61,980 nt of DNA, taken from NCBI GenBank assembly GCA_041592335.1, contig JBFHQE010000014.1, positions 1-61,980 on the forward strand. Reading direction: 5' to 3'. Both the position numbers and the translations under genes were made by a program. Below, piece by piece: positions 24,605 to 32,576 of this stretch. The stretch's first letter is position 1. Every line of letters begins with the position of its first letter. The stretch comes from JBFHQE01 sp041592335. Lineage in GTDB: Bacteria > Pseudomonadota > Gammaproteobacteria > Thiohalobacterales > Thiohalobacteraceae. A model generated the notes under the pieces. The model searched no databases and had not been told where the DNA came from. It saw nothing but the letters and a program-made list of their open reading frames with translations.

Positions 24605-24732
24605 AACCCTCTGCAACCGCTTGCTTGATCCGATATGCGCCCACCTTAAGGTGGGTCGCGCCGCACTGGCCTATATTCCTACATTACGGCAGACGTGAGG
24701 CTTTTATAAGCAGGTTGCAGAAGATTTAACAA

Positions 24733-25020
24733 TTACGCATCGGCGATCCATTCCTGCAATGCAGCGATCAACTGTTCCGCCTGATCCTTGCTCGAGATAT
24801 TGAACTTGGATTTCTGGAAATACTCGCCATTGCGCTTCTGGTATCGCCGAATGGTATAGCGATCCGGGCTGTATACTTCCTTGCGCTTGTCCCAGTCCTG
24901 ATAGCGGTACAACACCGTGGACCAGGCCCCCTTGGTCAGCACCTTTTTGTCCAGCTGCTTGACCAGCACCTGACCGTCTTCTTCATATTCAATACTGAGA
25001 TCTTCAACCGTGGACGCCAT
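24733..25020 (-). CDS. Small conserved hypothetical protein
   Basis: The 95-residue protein is charged, without signal or membrane segments. It contains WSTVLYRYQDWDKRKEVYS, DRYTIRRYQKRNGEYFQKSK and a C-terminal helix EQLIAALQEWI. The strand-rich middle followed by a helix is faintly like PC4/YdbC single-strand DNA-binding proteins, but I would not assign it. It precedes the PilZ gene by 128 bases on the same strand and is divergent from the coiled-coil gene. Confidence 0.7.
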   Translation of the reverse strand: MASTVEDLSIEYEEDGQVLVKQLDKKVLTKGAWSTVLYRYQDWDKRKEVYSPDRYTIRRYQKRNGEYFQKSKFNISSKDQAEQLIAALQEWIADA

Positions 25021-25310
25021 GAATTTTCCTTACTACCTGTTATTTTCGAGGGGCATACTCTGCAGTTTTCAGGCCCGATTCGTCAAATAGTTCACAATTT
25101 CAGCTTTTTCTGATCCTCCGGTATCAAGCCGGAGCCACGGATGTCCGCTATTTAGAACAGAAGCTTAGATACCGGGCAGATCTTCCAGGCAGGAGGCCCC
25201 CGGCAGGTGAACCTGTGCCCCGGTTCACACCTCGAGCGTGACTTTCGGCACAGAGGCGGGTGCAAACCGCACCTATTATTCGGGATATGGATATCTGGGA
25301 CTGAAGAATC
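25021..25310. other. Divergent non-coding region with hairpins
   Basis: About 290 bases hold no gene. CTCCGG-TATCAAG-CCGGAG forms a hairpin near 25112-25135. AGGTGAACC with GGTTCACACCT (about 25200-25235) and GGGTGC with GCACC (about 25260-25275) can form others. A TATTAT at about 25275 could be a -10 for the plus-strand gene. I recognise no known RNA family (not 6S, SRP RNA or a common riboswitch). Confidence 0.5.
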
Positions 25311-26168
25311 ATGACAGCGGACAATATAGTTTCACTCAACCGTCACAAAAGCGGGCCGGACAGCGAGCTGGTGCAAAGCGGCGCGAAGGGCGAGGCACGT
25401 CTGCGGGAACTGGAGCGGCTTATTCAGACGGCCGCACAGGTACAGGCGCAGGCCGAGGCCGAACTCAGCCAGACCACCGCCTCGCAGTCCGTGGCCCAAC
25501 AGCGCAAGGCAGCCGCCGATAGCGTACGTCGCAAGGCCGAAGCTGAGATGGCCAAATTACGCAACGAACTCGCGCGCCAGGCAGCACGCACCAAACAGGT
25601 GTGGTCGCCGGGCGATCCTATCAAGGAAAAGCGCCCTGATTTTGAAATCTCTACCCTGACCGGCAGCGCCAGCCGGGGCCGTTTCTCCGATTCGGCTTTC
25701 CGGGATAGCGAACTGGAGCTGGACGACGATAACGCCAAGATGAATTCGCGTATCAATAGTACCGGCGGTTCCGGTCGTAAAAAATCCAAACGGAAATCAG
25801 TAGCCTATCATCAGCCAAAACGCAGCAAGCGTGGCTGGGCGATCGCCATACTCATGCTGCTTGGCATTTCGGCGGGCGCCGCGTTTACCTGGATGAGCGT
25901 TCAGAACCCGGATGCGATCAGCAACAAGATCACCGCGATTTCGGATCGGGTTTCCAGCCTGATACCCGTCGGCGAGGAAGCAACATCCCCATCACCGCAA
26001 ACCGGTGAGACACTCGCTCAACCCGCTGCTGAAGAGGTGGCGGAAGCCAAAGCCCAGGCTACCAGGCAGCAGGCGCAAGCCGAGGCTGCGTGGCAACAGG
26101 CCATCGCGCTTCAGGAACAACGCGTGCGCGACAAGGCCGCGCTGCGTTTCAATCAGAATATCCAATAA
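25311..26168 (+). CDS. Membrane-anchored coiled-coil hypothetical protein
   Basis: The 285-residue protein has an N-terminal alanine/glutamine-rich coiled coil (about residues 28-105) and a basic linker (GSGRKKSKRKS). One membrane helix (GWAIAILMLLGISAGAAFTW, about 184-203) and a C-terminal alanine/glutamine-rich helix (about 245-280) follow. The positive charge before the helix predicts a cytoplasmic N-terminal coiled coil and a periplasmic tail. No enzyme motif is visible. It could be an envelope-spanning scaffold; composition is biased. Alone on its strand, it converges with the DUF2914 gene. Confidence 0.75.
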   Translation: MTADNIVSLNRHKSGPDSELVQSGAKGEARLRELERLIQTAAQVQAQAEAELSQTTASQSVAQQRKAAADSVRRKAEAEMAKLRNELARQAARTKQVWSPGDPIKEKRPDFEISTLTGSASRGRFSDSAFRDSELELDDDNAKMNSRINSTGGSGRKKSKRKSVAYHQPKRSKRGWAIAILMLLGISAGAAFTWMSVQNPDAISNKITAISDRVSSLIPVGEEATSPSPQTGETLAQPAAEEVAEAKAQATRQQAQAEAAWQQAIALQEQRVRDKAALRFNQNIQ

Positions 26169-26181
26169 TCCTAAGCTCGCC

Positions 26182-26655
26182 CTACTCCACGGGAATCGTT
26201 AAATCCTGCGGTGCTTGCGGCACTTCAGCAGGTTGGCTCTCGGGCACTGCGGCACGGTATTCGAATTCCTCGGCATGCATGGGCCAGCCGCTTTGATCCA
26301 CGACCACAACCGTCCACTTGCCCAGTTGATCGGGCAACAAGGTCTTGCTGGAATACACCCGCCAGCGTGGGCCGCCGACTTCAAAAGAAATCTCCGCCAT
26401 CACCTCACCCTGATATTCCCAGCGATGCGTGACCGTACGCCCGGACATCTGCCGAATTTCCGTAAAAAACAGGATTTCCTCATGGTCATTTTCCAGAAAA
26501 GTAACCTGATCCACGGGCTCGCGATCAACCACTTCCGAGGTAAATTGCGCGCGCCCGACACTGCCATCAGGCTTGTCGGCAATGGCCGTCTCGGCCGCCG
26601 CAAACCCTGGCGAGAGCATCAGTAAAACGGCTGCAACAAGATGATTTGTCTTCAT
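26182..26655 (-). CDS. Secreted DUF2914 domain protein
   Basis: The 157-residue precursor has a signal peptide (residues 1-21, ending GFAAA) and a DUF2914 domain: LFFTEIRQMSGRTVTHRWEY, GGPRWRVYSSKTL and GKWTVVVVDQSGWPM. The domain is a small beta-sandwich of unknown function found in periplasmic or membrane proteins of proteobacteria. A proline-rich tail follows. It converges with the coiled-coil gene at a 13-base gap. Confidence 0.88.
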   Translation of the reverse strand: MKTNHLVAAVLLMLSPGFAAAETAIADKPDGSVGRAQFTSEVVDREPVDQVTFLENDHEEILFFTEIRQMSGRTVTHRWEYQGEVMAEISFEVGGPRWRVYSSKTLLPDQLGKWTVVVVDQSGWPMHAEEFEYRAAVPESQPAEVPQAPQDLTIPVE

Positions 26656-26762
26656 AAACGAGTCCTCCTGAATAACATTTTCAGTCTAGTTGATGCGTTT
26701 ACCCGACATCCGTGGCACTCTTCACAATTTGCCGTTTCAACCAAACCCGCCCAAAGGCGGTA

Positions 26763-26790
26763 TTGCATCACTATCAATTCTTGATAAAAT
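26763..26790 (+). promoter_or_regulatory. Candidate promoter of tusE with embedded palindrome
   Basis: TTGCAT (26763-26768) and TAAAAT (26785-26790) are spaced by 16 bases and resemble -35 and -10 boxes. The spacer contains ATCAA-TTC-TTGAT, an inverted repeat that could be an operator. About 80 bases remain to the ATG. Confidence 0.5.
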
Positions 26791-26874
26791 TACTCAACTT
26801 TTTACACTTCCAGCCCGGTACCGCGTACCTGGTTGAGTGAACCCAGAAATTTTGTTTGATATTAGGAGTTTAAG

Positions 26875-27174
26875 ATGTCTGTACAACTTCCGGAACGTGA
26901 TGGCGACGGTTACCTGCTGAGCATGGATGACTGGACCCCGGAAATCGGCCGTGCCATGGCCGAGGCCGATGGGATCGAACTGGACGATGCCAAGTGGGAA
27001 CAAATCCTCAAGGCACGTGAGTTTTACGATGATCAGGCCGTGGTGCCGCCGATCCGTAAATTCGCCAAGTTCATCGGTCAGGATCAGAAAGAACTGTTCA
27101 AGATGTGGAACACCGGCCCGATGAAGCCGATCACCAAATACGGCGGTCTGCCTAAGCCAACCGGTTGCGTGTAA
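26875..27174 (+). CDS. tusE: TusE/DsrC-family sulfur relay protein (single-cysteine form)
   Basis: The 99-residue protein matches the DsrC/TusE fold: GYLLSMDDWTPEIGRAMA, AREFYDDQAVVPPIRKFAK and the C-terminal arm GGLPKPTGCV with the penultimate cysteine C98. DsrC proteins of dissimilatory sulfur metabolism carry a second cysteine about ten residues earlier; here that position is threonine (PITKYGG), as in E. coli TusE. It therefore probably accepts a persulfide from TusBCD and passes it to MnmA for tRNA 2-thiouridine synthesis, or serves as a related sulfur carrier. TAGGAG precedes the ATG, and a strong terminator follows. Confidence 0.9.
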   Translation: MSVQLPERDGDGYLLSMDDWTPEIGRAMAEADGIELDDAKWEQILKAREFYDDQAVVPPIRKFAKFIGQDQKELFKMWNTGPMKPITKYGGLPKPTGCV

Positions 27175-27192
27175 CCGCTACTGTTTCTACCG

Positions 27193-27217
27193 GCCCCGCT
27201 TGATGCGGGGCTTTTTT
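27193..27217 (+). terminator. Intrinsic terminator of tusE
   Basis: A 7-bp GCCCCGC / GCGGGGC stem with loop TTGAT and six following T residues lies 19 bases after the tusE stop. Confidence 0.92.
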
Positions 27218-27224
27218 ATGCGCT

Positions 27225-28325
27225 TCAATTGCCCGGTCGATGCGGCCTGGCGAGGTAGCGTTGCGTACCCATTTCAATCAGACGACTCACGGTGCGCTGA
27301 AAAGGTAACGCCAGATAACGTCCATGATATAAATCCACCGGCTCCGCCGCTGCCGTGATAACTGTCTTGACGCTGTGGTCATATAACGAGTCAATCAGAT
27401 GCATAAAGCGCTTGGCGACATCGTCCTTCTCTTCATCCATGCGCGGCACGCCGGCAATCAGCACAGTATGAAACTGTTGCGCTATTTCGAGAAAATCAGC
27501 CGCCCACAGCGGGGCCTCGCATAAAGCCGCAAACTCCAGCCAGATCACATCATCGGCAACCGCCACCACCGGGATTTTGCGCTGGTTGATTTCCAGCTGC
27601 GTATCGAACAATGGCTCTACCGGCGACAGATGGTGCAGATGATCACGCAGCCAGGTCTGCGCAGCCTGCTCCGAGCCAACGTAATAAGTGCCTGTTTCAT
27701 CCAGCACACTGAAACGGTAATCCGTCTCGCCCATGAGATGAAATTCCTGCGTATGCTGGCTGAGCAGGTCAATAGCAAACAGAAAGCGATCGCGTTGCAG
27801 ACCGTTCAAGTAGAGTTCGTTGATAGGAATATTGGACGTCGCAACCAGGGTGATGCCCTGCTCGAACAATGCCTTCAGCAAACCACCCAGCAACATGGCA
27901 TCGGCAATATCGTTGACATGAAACTCGTCGAGACACAGCAGGCGATACTGTTTGGCCAGTTGCCTGGCGACGATCACCAGCGGATCCGGCGTTTTCGGCA
28001 ATATCTTCAATTGCCCGTGTATATCCTGCATGAAGCGATGAAAATGCACGCGGTATTTATCAGCGAATGGCAACGCGGCATAAAAGCTGTCAGCCAGATA
28101 AGTCTTGCCACGCCCGGTGCCACCCCATAAATACAGCCCCTTCACGGGTTGCAGTGGACGCTTTAATACACGATCAAGGAAGCTTGCCCTGGGTGGTTGC
28201 AACAAACGCTCGTAGAGATTCTGCAGTTGCCGCACTGCGGCCGCCTGCACCGGATCTTCATTAAAGTCAGGATGAGCCAGATCGGCCTGGTAACGCTCAA
28301 GCGGTGTTGGATTAGTCTCGCTCAT
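27225..28325 (-). CDS. zapE: AFG1-like ATPase ZapE
   Basis: The 366-residue P-loop ATPase has GLYLWGGTGRGKTYLADSFY (Walker A) and LLCLDEFHVNDIADAMLL (Walker B), the hallmark of ZapE/AFG1. ZapE destabilises FtsZ polymers at constriction in gammaproteobacteria; yeast AFG1 works in mitochondrial quality control. The protein is cytoplasmic or peripheral at the membrane. Its ATG overlaps the stop of the DUF502 gene (ATGA), so it ends a three-gene minus-strand operon. Confidence 0.95.
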   Translation of the reverse strand: MSETNPTPLERYQADLAHPDFNEDPVQAAAVRQLQNLYERLLQPPRASFLDRVLKRPLQPVKGLYLWGGTGRGKTYLADSFYAALPFADKYRVHFHRFMQDIHGQLKILPKTPDPLVIVARQLAKQYRLLCLDEFHVNDIADAMLLGGLLKALFEQGITLVATSNIPINELYLNGLQRDRFLFAIDLLSQHTQEFHLMGETDYRFSVLDETGTYYVGSEQAAQTWLRDHLHHLSPVEPLFDTQLEINQRKIPVVAVADDVIWLEFAALCEAPLWAADFLEIAQQFHTVLIAGVPRMDEEKDDVAKRFMHLIDSLYDHSVKTVITAAAEPVDLYHGRYLALPFQRTVSRLIEMGTQRYLARPHRPGN

Positions 28326-29005
28326 TCATCCGCAGGGGTAACACGGCGAAACCGGAATTTGTCCGGCGCGACGGCACCGCCGGATATGATGAAAGTCATC
28401 GCCTGATCCATGGTCCAGTCGGTTTCCACCAGCCGCGATACCGGCACGATTTCAAGGTAACCGGATGTTGGATTCGGCGTGGTCGGCACATAAACAGCAG
28501 CGAGTTCTTCTCCCGTCGTATCGTCTTTCATGATGCGCATGACAAAACCCACTGCTTTCATCTCGGGCGTGGGAAATTCAATCAGCACCACGCGATCGAC
28601 ACCTTCAGGACGCTCCTGAATCACATCGATAAGCTGCTTGGTTGCGCCATAGACCTTTTTCACCAACGGGATGCGCTGCATGATGTTATCGACCAGGTTA
28701 AGCAGCTTGCGGCCAATCACCTGGGTCGTTACCCAGCCCAGCAGATACAGGGCAATCACCATAATCAGGATCGCCAGCACATTCTGGAACCAGTTTTCCG
28801 TCAACCAACGCGACAGGTTTGGCCATTGTTCTTCAATGGGCTTGAGCAAGGCCTCCACCCAGGGCAGTCCCACCTTGGTTAGCTGGCGGAGAACGAATTC
28901 GAAAATAATGTAGGTAATCCAGAGAGGGATAGCGGTGAGGATACCGGTAAAAATATAGCGTTGGGCACGCGCGGCAAAACCGGGCTTATGAACGTGTTTG
29001 GTCAT
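28322..29005 (-). CDS. DUF502 family membrane protein
   Basis: The 227-residue protein has two membrane segments (YIFTGILTAIPLWITYIIF and NVLAILIMVIALYLLGWVT) and a soluble domain with VVLIEFPTPEMKAVGFVM and VYVPTTPNPTSGYLEIVP, the DUF502 signature. The family is widespread in bacteria and of unknown function, sometimes linked to membrane trafficking in plant COV proteins. The ATG at 29005 is chosen over an upstream TTG. It overlaps zapE at its 3' end and follows the 116-residue unknown by six bases. Confidence 0.9.
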   Translation of the reverse strand: MTKHVHKPGFAARAQRYIFTGILTAIPLWITYIIFEFVLRQLTKVGLPWVEALLKPIEEQWPNLSRWLTENWFQNVLAILIMVIALYLLGWVTTQVIGRKLLNLVDNIMQRIPLVKKVYGATKQLIDVIQERPEGVDRVVLIEFPTPEMKAVGFVMRIMKDDTTGEELAAVYVPTTPNPTSGYLEIVPVSRLVETDWTMDQAMTFIISGGAVAPDKFRFRRVTPADE

Positions 29006-29010
29006 GTGCC

Positions 29011-29361
29011 TCAATCATCGTTTGCCGACTGCTTGGGACCGATCACTTCATACGTCTCCTTGTGCCCCATCTCCACGCCATGCCGATAAGCCTGCCCCCA
29101 GGCCAGTGCCTCGTGGCCGGCGATCACATCGTCCGCATCCACGGCAAGCCGCTGCCCGACCCAGTCGGCATAACCCAGTTCAACCAATGCCGCTACCATA
29201 CCGTTAGCGTAGCCACGGTTATACCAGTGTTGCTGATTTTCGGGGTGATAGAGAAAACCTTCCGTTTCGGAATAAAGGCGTTGCAGGATAGGAAACAAAC
29301 GCTGCAACATATCTTCCTGCTCGGGACCTAAAGACACTGGCATGACAAGGGTTAATTCCAC
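29011..29361 (-). CDS. Small hypothetical protein leading the DUF502-zapE operon
   Basis: The 116-residue protein (possibly 110 from ATG 29343; the first codon is GTG) has no motif I recognise. Notable segments are QRLFPILQRLYSETEGFLYH and NRGYANGMVAALVELGYADW, helical and aromatic-rich. There is no signal or membrane segment. It is divergent from the next plus-strand gene with under 50 bases between starts. Context with DUF502 and ZapE suggests an envelope or division link only weakly. Confidence 0.65.
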   Translation of the reverse strand: MELTLVMPVSLGPEQEDMLQRLFPILQRLYSETEGFLYHPENQQHWYNRGYANGMVAALVELGYADWVGQRLAVDADDVIAGHEALAWGQAYRHGVEMGHKETYEVIGPKQSANDD

Positions 29362-29408
29362 TAAACTTGATTCAACCGCAACAATACCTGATTAATCTGC
29401 CCGACACT

Positions 29409-29711
29409 ATGCCCTACTTTGACCTTGATGAAGCAATGAAATACGCCGGAGAAAAAATCGATGCCGATGTCGGCGTCGATCTCGCGGGACTGGATGCCAG
29501 GATGGCGCTCGCCGAACTCGAACAGGTGTTTCGGGATCATTCCGACTCCGCGCGCTCCATGATCATCAAGTTTCCACCCGCGACCGCGCAATCGGGCGAG
29601 ACCCTGTTTCAACCGGTCGGCCGCTGGTTGCTGGAACAACGCCGCAAGGGACGCATCAGCAAGCTGGAAAATACGCTGGCATTAGGGGCGGGGTTTTATG
29701 TGGAGTTTTGA
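29409..29711 (+). CDS. Small hypothetical protein
   Basis: The 100-residue protein from ATG 29409 (an in-frame TTG at 29367 would add 14 residues) contains FDLDEAMKYAGEKIDADVG, EQVFRDHSDSARSMIIKFPP and LFQPVGRWLLEQRRKGRI. I recognise no domain. Base composition is like its core neighbours, not like the AT-rich gene after it. It is divergent from the DUF502 operon, and no clear ribosome site settles the start. Confidence 0.6.
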   Translation: MPYFDLDEAMKYAGEKIDADVGVDLAGLDARMALAELEQVFRDHSDSARSMIIKFPPATAQSGETLFQPVGRWLLEQRRKGRISKLENTLALGAGFYVEF

Positions 29712-29819
29712 AAGCGACAAAAAGCACATTTTGACTTTTATTAATCAATCTGCAAAATATACAATACGAAAACACCATAAATGTGCAATAAATAATTAAA
29801 TTCAAACTTGGGGGAAACA

Positions 29820-30569
29820 ATGAATAATAATTTTCGAATTTTAGTTGCTGGTTTATTGTTTATTTCAGCCCACCATGCGTCGGCAGTCACTTACAATTTC
29901 ACCGGTTCTATTTCCACGTATGCGGGCCATACCGGTTTGGATTCAGACTTACACACACTTATTCCTCAAGGAACCACTTTTTCAGGCTCTTATACGATCG
30001 ATCCCACTTCAGGCATATTCACCACTGACGAACTTGATGAATATGGATACACCACTGAAAACAGCAGGTATTCAGTCAGCAGTTTCACCATGAATTTTGG
30101 TGATATCTACCTAAATTTATCTGGATCATATCTATTTTTGACTGATGACCGAGCCAATGATTCTAATGGAGAGATCGCATTCCAAGACTCATACATCCTG
30201 GGCGCAACCTACTACACTGGCTCCCCTGTGTCAGTTGATACCAATATCGAAATATCAGATTACACATCAAGCAGCATTAACTCCGGCTATCACTTCCGCA
30301 GTTTAAGAATGAGCATAACTGACTCTACTGGGACGTTGCTGGATGGTGTTCATTTGCCAAACACCACTCCGGACTTAGAAACATATCGTTATTTTTTCCA
30401 ATTATCATATGGACTCGATTGCTGCACAGGAAGCACGGGGGTTTCGGGAGAGATTTATGATATCCAAATCTCTGAGGTACCGTTACCACCCGCACTGTGG
30501 TTATTTCTTACAGGTGTAACATCCCTCTTGGCATCCACAAAACTTAAACGATCTATTAGCAGCAAATAA
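29820..30569 (+). CDS. PEP-CTERM (VPLPPA-type) secreted protein, AT-rich
   Basis: The 249-residue precursor has a signal peptide (residues 1-22, ending HHASA), a beta-rich serine/threonine/tyrosine-rich domain, and a C-terminal sorting tail VPLPPALWLFLTGVTSLLAS followed by a basic end (TKLKRS). This tail is the VPLPA variant of PEP-CTERM, recognised and processed by exosortases. Paired cysteines (LDCCTG) occur in the body. The gene and its upstream region are visibly more AT-rich than the flanks, suggesting horizontal origin. GGGGGAAACA precedes the ATG. No exosortase gene is in the window. Confidence 0.85.
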   Translation: MNNNFRILVAGLLFISAHHASAVTYNFTGSISTYAGHTGLDSDLHTLIPQGTTFSGSYTIDPTSGIFTTDELDEYGYTTENSRYSVSSFTMNFGDIYLNLSGSYLFLTDDRANDSNGEIAFQDSYILGATYYTGSPVSVDTNIEISDYTSSSINSGYHFRSLRMSITDSTGTLLDGVHLPNTTPDLETYRYFFQLSYGLDCCTGSTGVSGEIYDIQISEVPLPPALWLFLTGVTSLLASTKLKRSISSK

Positions 30570-30577
30570 CCAACCAT

Positions 30578-30605
30578 AAAAAGCCTCGCATAAGCGAGGC
30601 TTTTT
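30578..30605 (+). terminator. Intrinsic terminator after the PEP-CTERM gene
   Basis: The perfect 12-bp stem AAAAAGCCTCGC / GCGAGGCTTTTT with loop ATAA can work in both directions, because A- and T-tracts flank the GC stem symmetrically. Confidence 0.92.
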
Positions 30606-30613
30606 ATGTTTTT

Positions 30614-30664
30614 TGTAGGAGCGGCCTTGGCCGCGAATGGTTCGCGAGCAAGCTCGCTCCTGCA
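30614..30664. repeat. REPIN-like doublet, copy 2
   Basis: TGTAGGAGCGGCCTTGGCCG ... GCGAGCAAGCTCGCTCCTGCA holds two hairpins inside an outer inverted repeat, with the hairpin order reversed relative to copy 1. It lies between the terminator and the fbp stop. Confidence 0.88.
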
Positions 30665-30680
30665 AGGCGACTAGACCAGA

Positions 30681-31715
30681 TTACGCAGCTGACTGCTTGG
30701 CATCCGCTTCCTTGTGGTATTCCACAATCAGATCAACTTCGTTCTTGGAACCCAGAATAACCGGCACACGCTGATGCAAACCGTTCGGCTGGATTTCCAT
30801 AATGCGTTCGCGACCCGTGCTGCAGGCACCACCCGCCTGTTCAACGATAAAGCCCATTGGATTCGCTTCATACATCAGGCGCAACTTGCCATCGGTGCCC
30901 TTGGCCTTCATCTTTTCATCGATCGGATACATGAAGACACCGCCACGGGTCAGGATGCGATGCACTTCGGCCACCATGGACGCAACCCAGCGCATGTTGA
31001 AGTCTTCACCGCGCGGACCTTCCTTGCCCTGCACACACTCTTCAACGTAACGCTTGACCGGGGCTTCCCAGTGACGCTGATTGGACATGTTGATCGCGAA
31101 CTCGCGGGTGTCGGCCGGGATGGTCATGTTCGGATGCGTCAGAATGAATTCACCGATCGCACGATCCAGCGTGAAGCCGTTTACGCCATGACCGGAAGTC
31201 AGCACCAGCATGGTGGCCGGACCGTAGACCGCGTACCCGGCGCAAACCTGCTTGGTGCCCGGCTGGCAGAAATCTTCCACCGTCGGGTTCTCGCAACCGT
31301 CCGGCGCACGCAGGATGGAAAAGATAGTGCCCACCGACACGTTGACGTCGATGTTGGACGAACCATCGAGCGGATCGAACAGGATCAGGTATTTGCCCTT
31401 CGGATACTCCGCCGGGATCGGCAGTGGATCATCCATCTCTTCCGAACCCATGCCGGCCAGATGGCCAGTCCATTCCAGCGCGTTAATCATTACATCGTTG
31501 GAAATGATATCCAGCTTCTTCTGGGTTTCGCCCTGGACGTTTTCGCTGTCAGCCGAGCCCAGCACGCCGATCAGGCCACCCTTGTTGACTGCGCAGGAAA
31601 TCTTCTTGCAGGCGGTCAGCAGGTCGTTCAGCAGGGAAGTAAAGTCACCCGACGCGCCAGGGATGCGGCGCTGTTCCTCGATGATGAACTGGGTTAAGGT
31701 TACGCCATGATCCAT
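30681..31715 (-). CDS. fbp: Fructose-1,6-bisphosphatase class 1
   Basis: The 344-residue enzyme hydrolyses fructose-1,6-bisphosphate in gluconeogenesis and the Calvin cycle. It shows GSEEMDDP, LFDPLDGSSNIDVNVSVGTIFSIL (metal-binding Asp/Glu), GGVFMYPIDEKMKAKGTDGKLRLMYEANPM and EQAGGAC, matching class 1 FBPase. GAGG lies eight bases before the ATG. It is monocistronic, converging with the PEP-CTERM gene across a terminator and a REPIN. No other Calvin-cycle gene is adjacent. Confidence 0.97.
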   Translation of the reverse strand: MDHGVTLTQFIIEEQRRIPGASGDFTSLLNDLLTACKKISCAVNKGGLIGVLGSADSENVQGETQKKLDIISNDVMINALEWTGHLAGMGSEEMDDPLPIPAEYPKGKYLILFDPLDGSSNIDVNVSVGTIFSILRAPDGCENPTVEDFCQPGTKQVCAGYAVYGPATMLVLTSGHGVNGFTLDRAIGEFILTHPNMTIPADTREFAINMSNQRHWEAPVKRYVEECVQGKEGPRGEDFNMRWVASMVAEVHRILTRGGVFMYPIDEKMKAKGTDGKLRLMYEANPMGFIVEQAGGACSTGRERIMEIQPNGLHQRVPVILGSKNEVDLIVEYHKEADAKQSAA

Positions 31716-31887
31716 CTTGATTACCTCTAAGTATCTGTTTTGTTACCACTAACAGGCTTCGATCACCGCTCCTGGCGGGCCCTGTCAGCACCCAAAAAGT
31801 TCGCGGAGTCTATCAGAATATTCTAATGTAATAAACTTTATTTATCCCGGTGCTACCAATACATATGGCCTGAATTACACTGCTCTC

Positions 31888-32529
31888 ATGGACGTGACCG
31901 CCTTACCCCTTATTCCGCTATTGCTACTGGTGCTCAGCTGGACAGCCTATTTCGCACTGCATTCCTGGCTGGCCAGCCTGCGCCTTAAAGAGAGTGTAGA
32001 CCGCCTTTGGCCCGGGTTAAGTGCGCGCTACCGGCTGATCTACAACCTGCTCGCCATCGGCCTGCTTATTCCGCCAGTCTGGCTGCTGTTTATCATTGAG
32101 TCGCCCATGCTCTGGCAATGGCAGGGTTACTGGCGCTGGTTAAGTCACGTGCTGTTACTGTCTTCTCTGATCGGGTTCTGGTTCACGACCCGTTACTACG
32201 ACATGCCTGCTTTTCTGGGGCTGACTCGCGCCACCGCGACGCATTTCAGCCTGTCGCCGCTGCATCGCTATGTACGCCATCCCTGGTATTTCCTGGGACT
32301 TATCCTGGTGTGGAGCCGGGATATGGATCTCGCCCGGTTTATTGTGGTGACGCTGGCAACGGCCTATCTCTGGTACGGCTCGCGTCTCGAGGATCGCAAG
32401 CTGGTCGCGGAATTCGGAACTTTGTATAGAAGCTATATGGAGCGGGTGCCAGGCCTGCTGCCGAGACCGGGAAAATCGATTAACCGTGAAGAGATAACAC
32501 AACTGCTTTCAGGTAATCCCCTGACATAA
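31888..32529 (+). CDS. Isoprenylcysteine methyltransferase-like / NnrU-like membrane protein
   Basis: The 213-residue protein has about five membrane segments and, near the C-terminus, RYVRHPWYFLGLILVWSRD and RLEDRKLVAEFGTLYRSYMERVP. This RHPxY...E...YxxYxxxVP pattern is that of the ICMT/PEMT-type membrane methyltransferases and relatives such as NnrU. S-adenosylmethionine-dependent methylation is plausible but the acceptor is unknown. It is alone on its strand; the gene downstream is rsd, convergent. Confidence 0.8.
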   Translation: MDVTALPLIPLLLLVLSWTAYFALHSWLASLRLKESVDRLWPGLSARYRLIYNLLAIGLLIPPVWLLFIIESPMLWQWQGYWRWLSHVLLLSSLIGFWFTTRYYDMPAFLGLTRATATHFSLSPLHRYVRHPWYFLGLILVWSRDMDLARFIVVTLATAYLWYGSRLEDRKLVAEFGTLYRSYMERVPGLLPRPGKSINREEITQLLSGNPLT

Positions 32530-32552
32530 AAAAACCGCAGCCAGGGCTGCGG
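32528..32552 (-). terminator. Intrinsic terminator of rsd
   Basis: The stem CCGCAGCC / GGCTGCGG is followed on the minus strand by seven T residues, 25 bases after the rsd stop. It also lies at the end of the convergent methyltransferase-like gene and may stop both. Confidence 0.85.
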
Positions 32553-32576
32553 CTTTGAACGGCACATCGAGGCGTA

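Noticed and set aside
25021..25310. 6S RNA, SRP RNA, cobalamin or c-di-GMP riboswitch in the gap
   Set aside because: The GGAAGGAAGCAGCC SRP loop, the 6S closing-stem pattern, a B12 box and the GEMM tetraloop were all looked for and not found.
30714..31697. 327-codon open frame opposite fbp
   Set aside because: It is antisense to a clear fructose bisphosphatase gene and encodes a histidine/arginine-rich product typical of a reverse-strand shadow in coding DNA.
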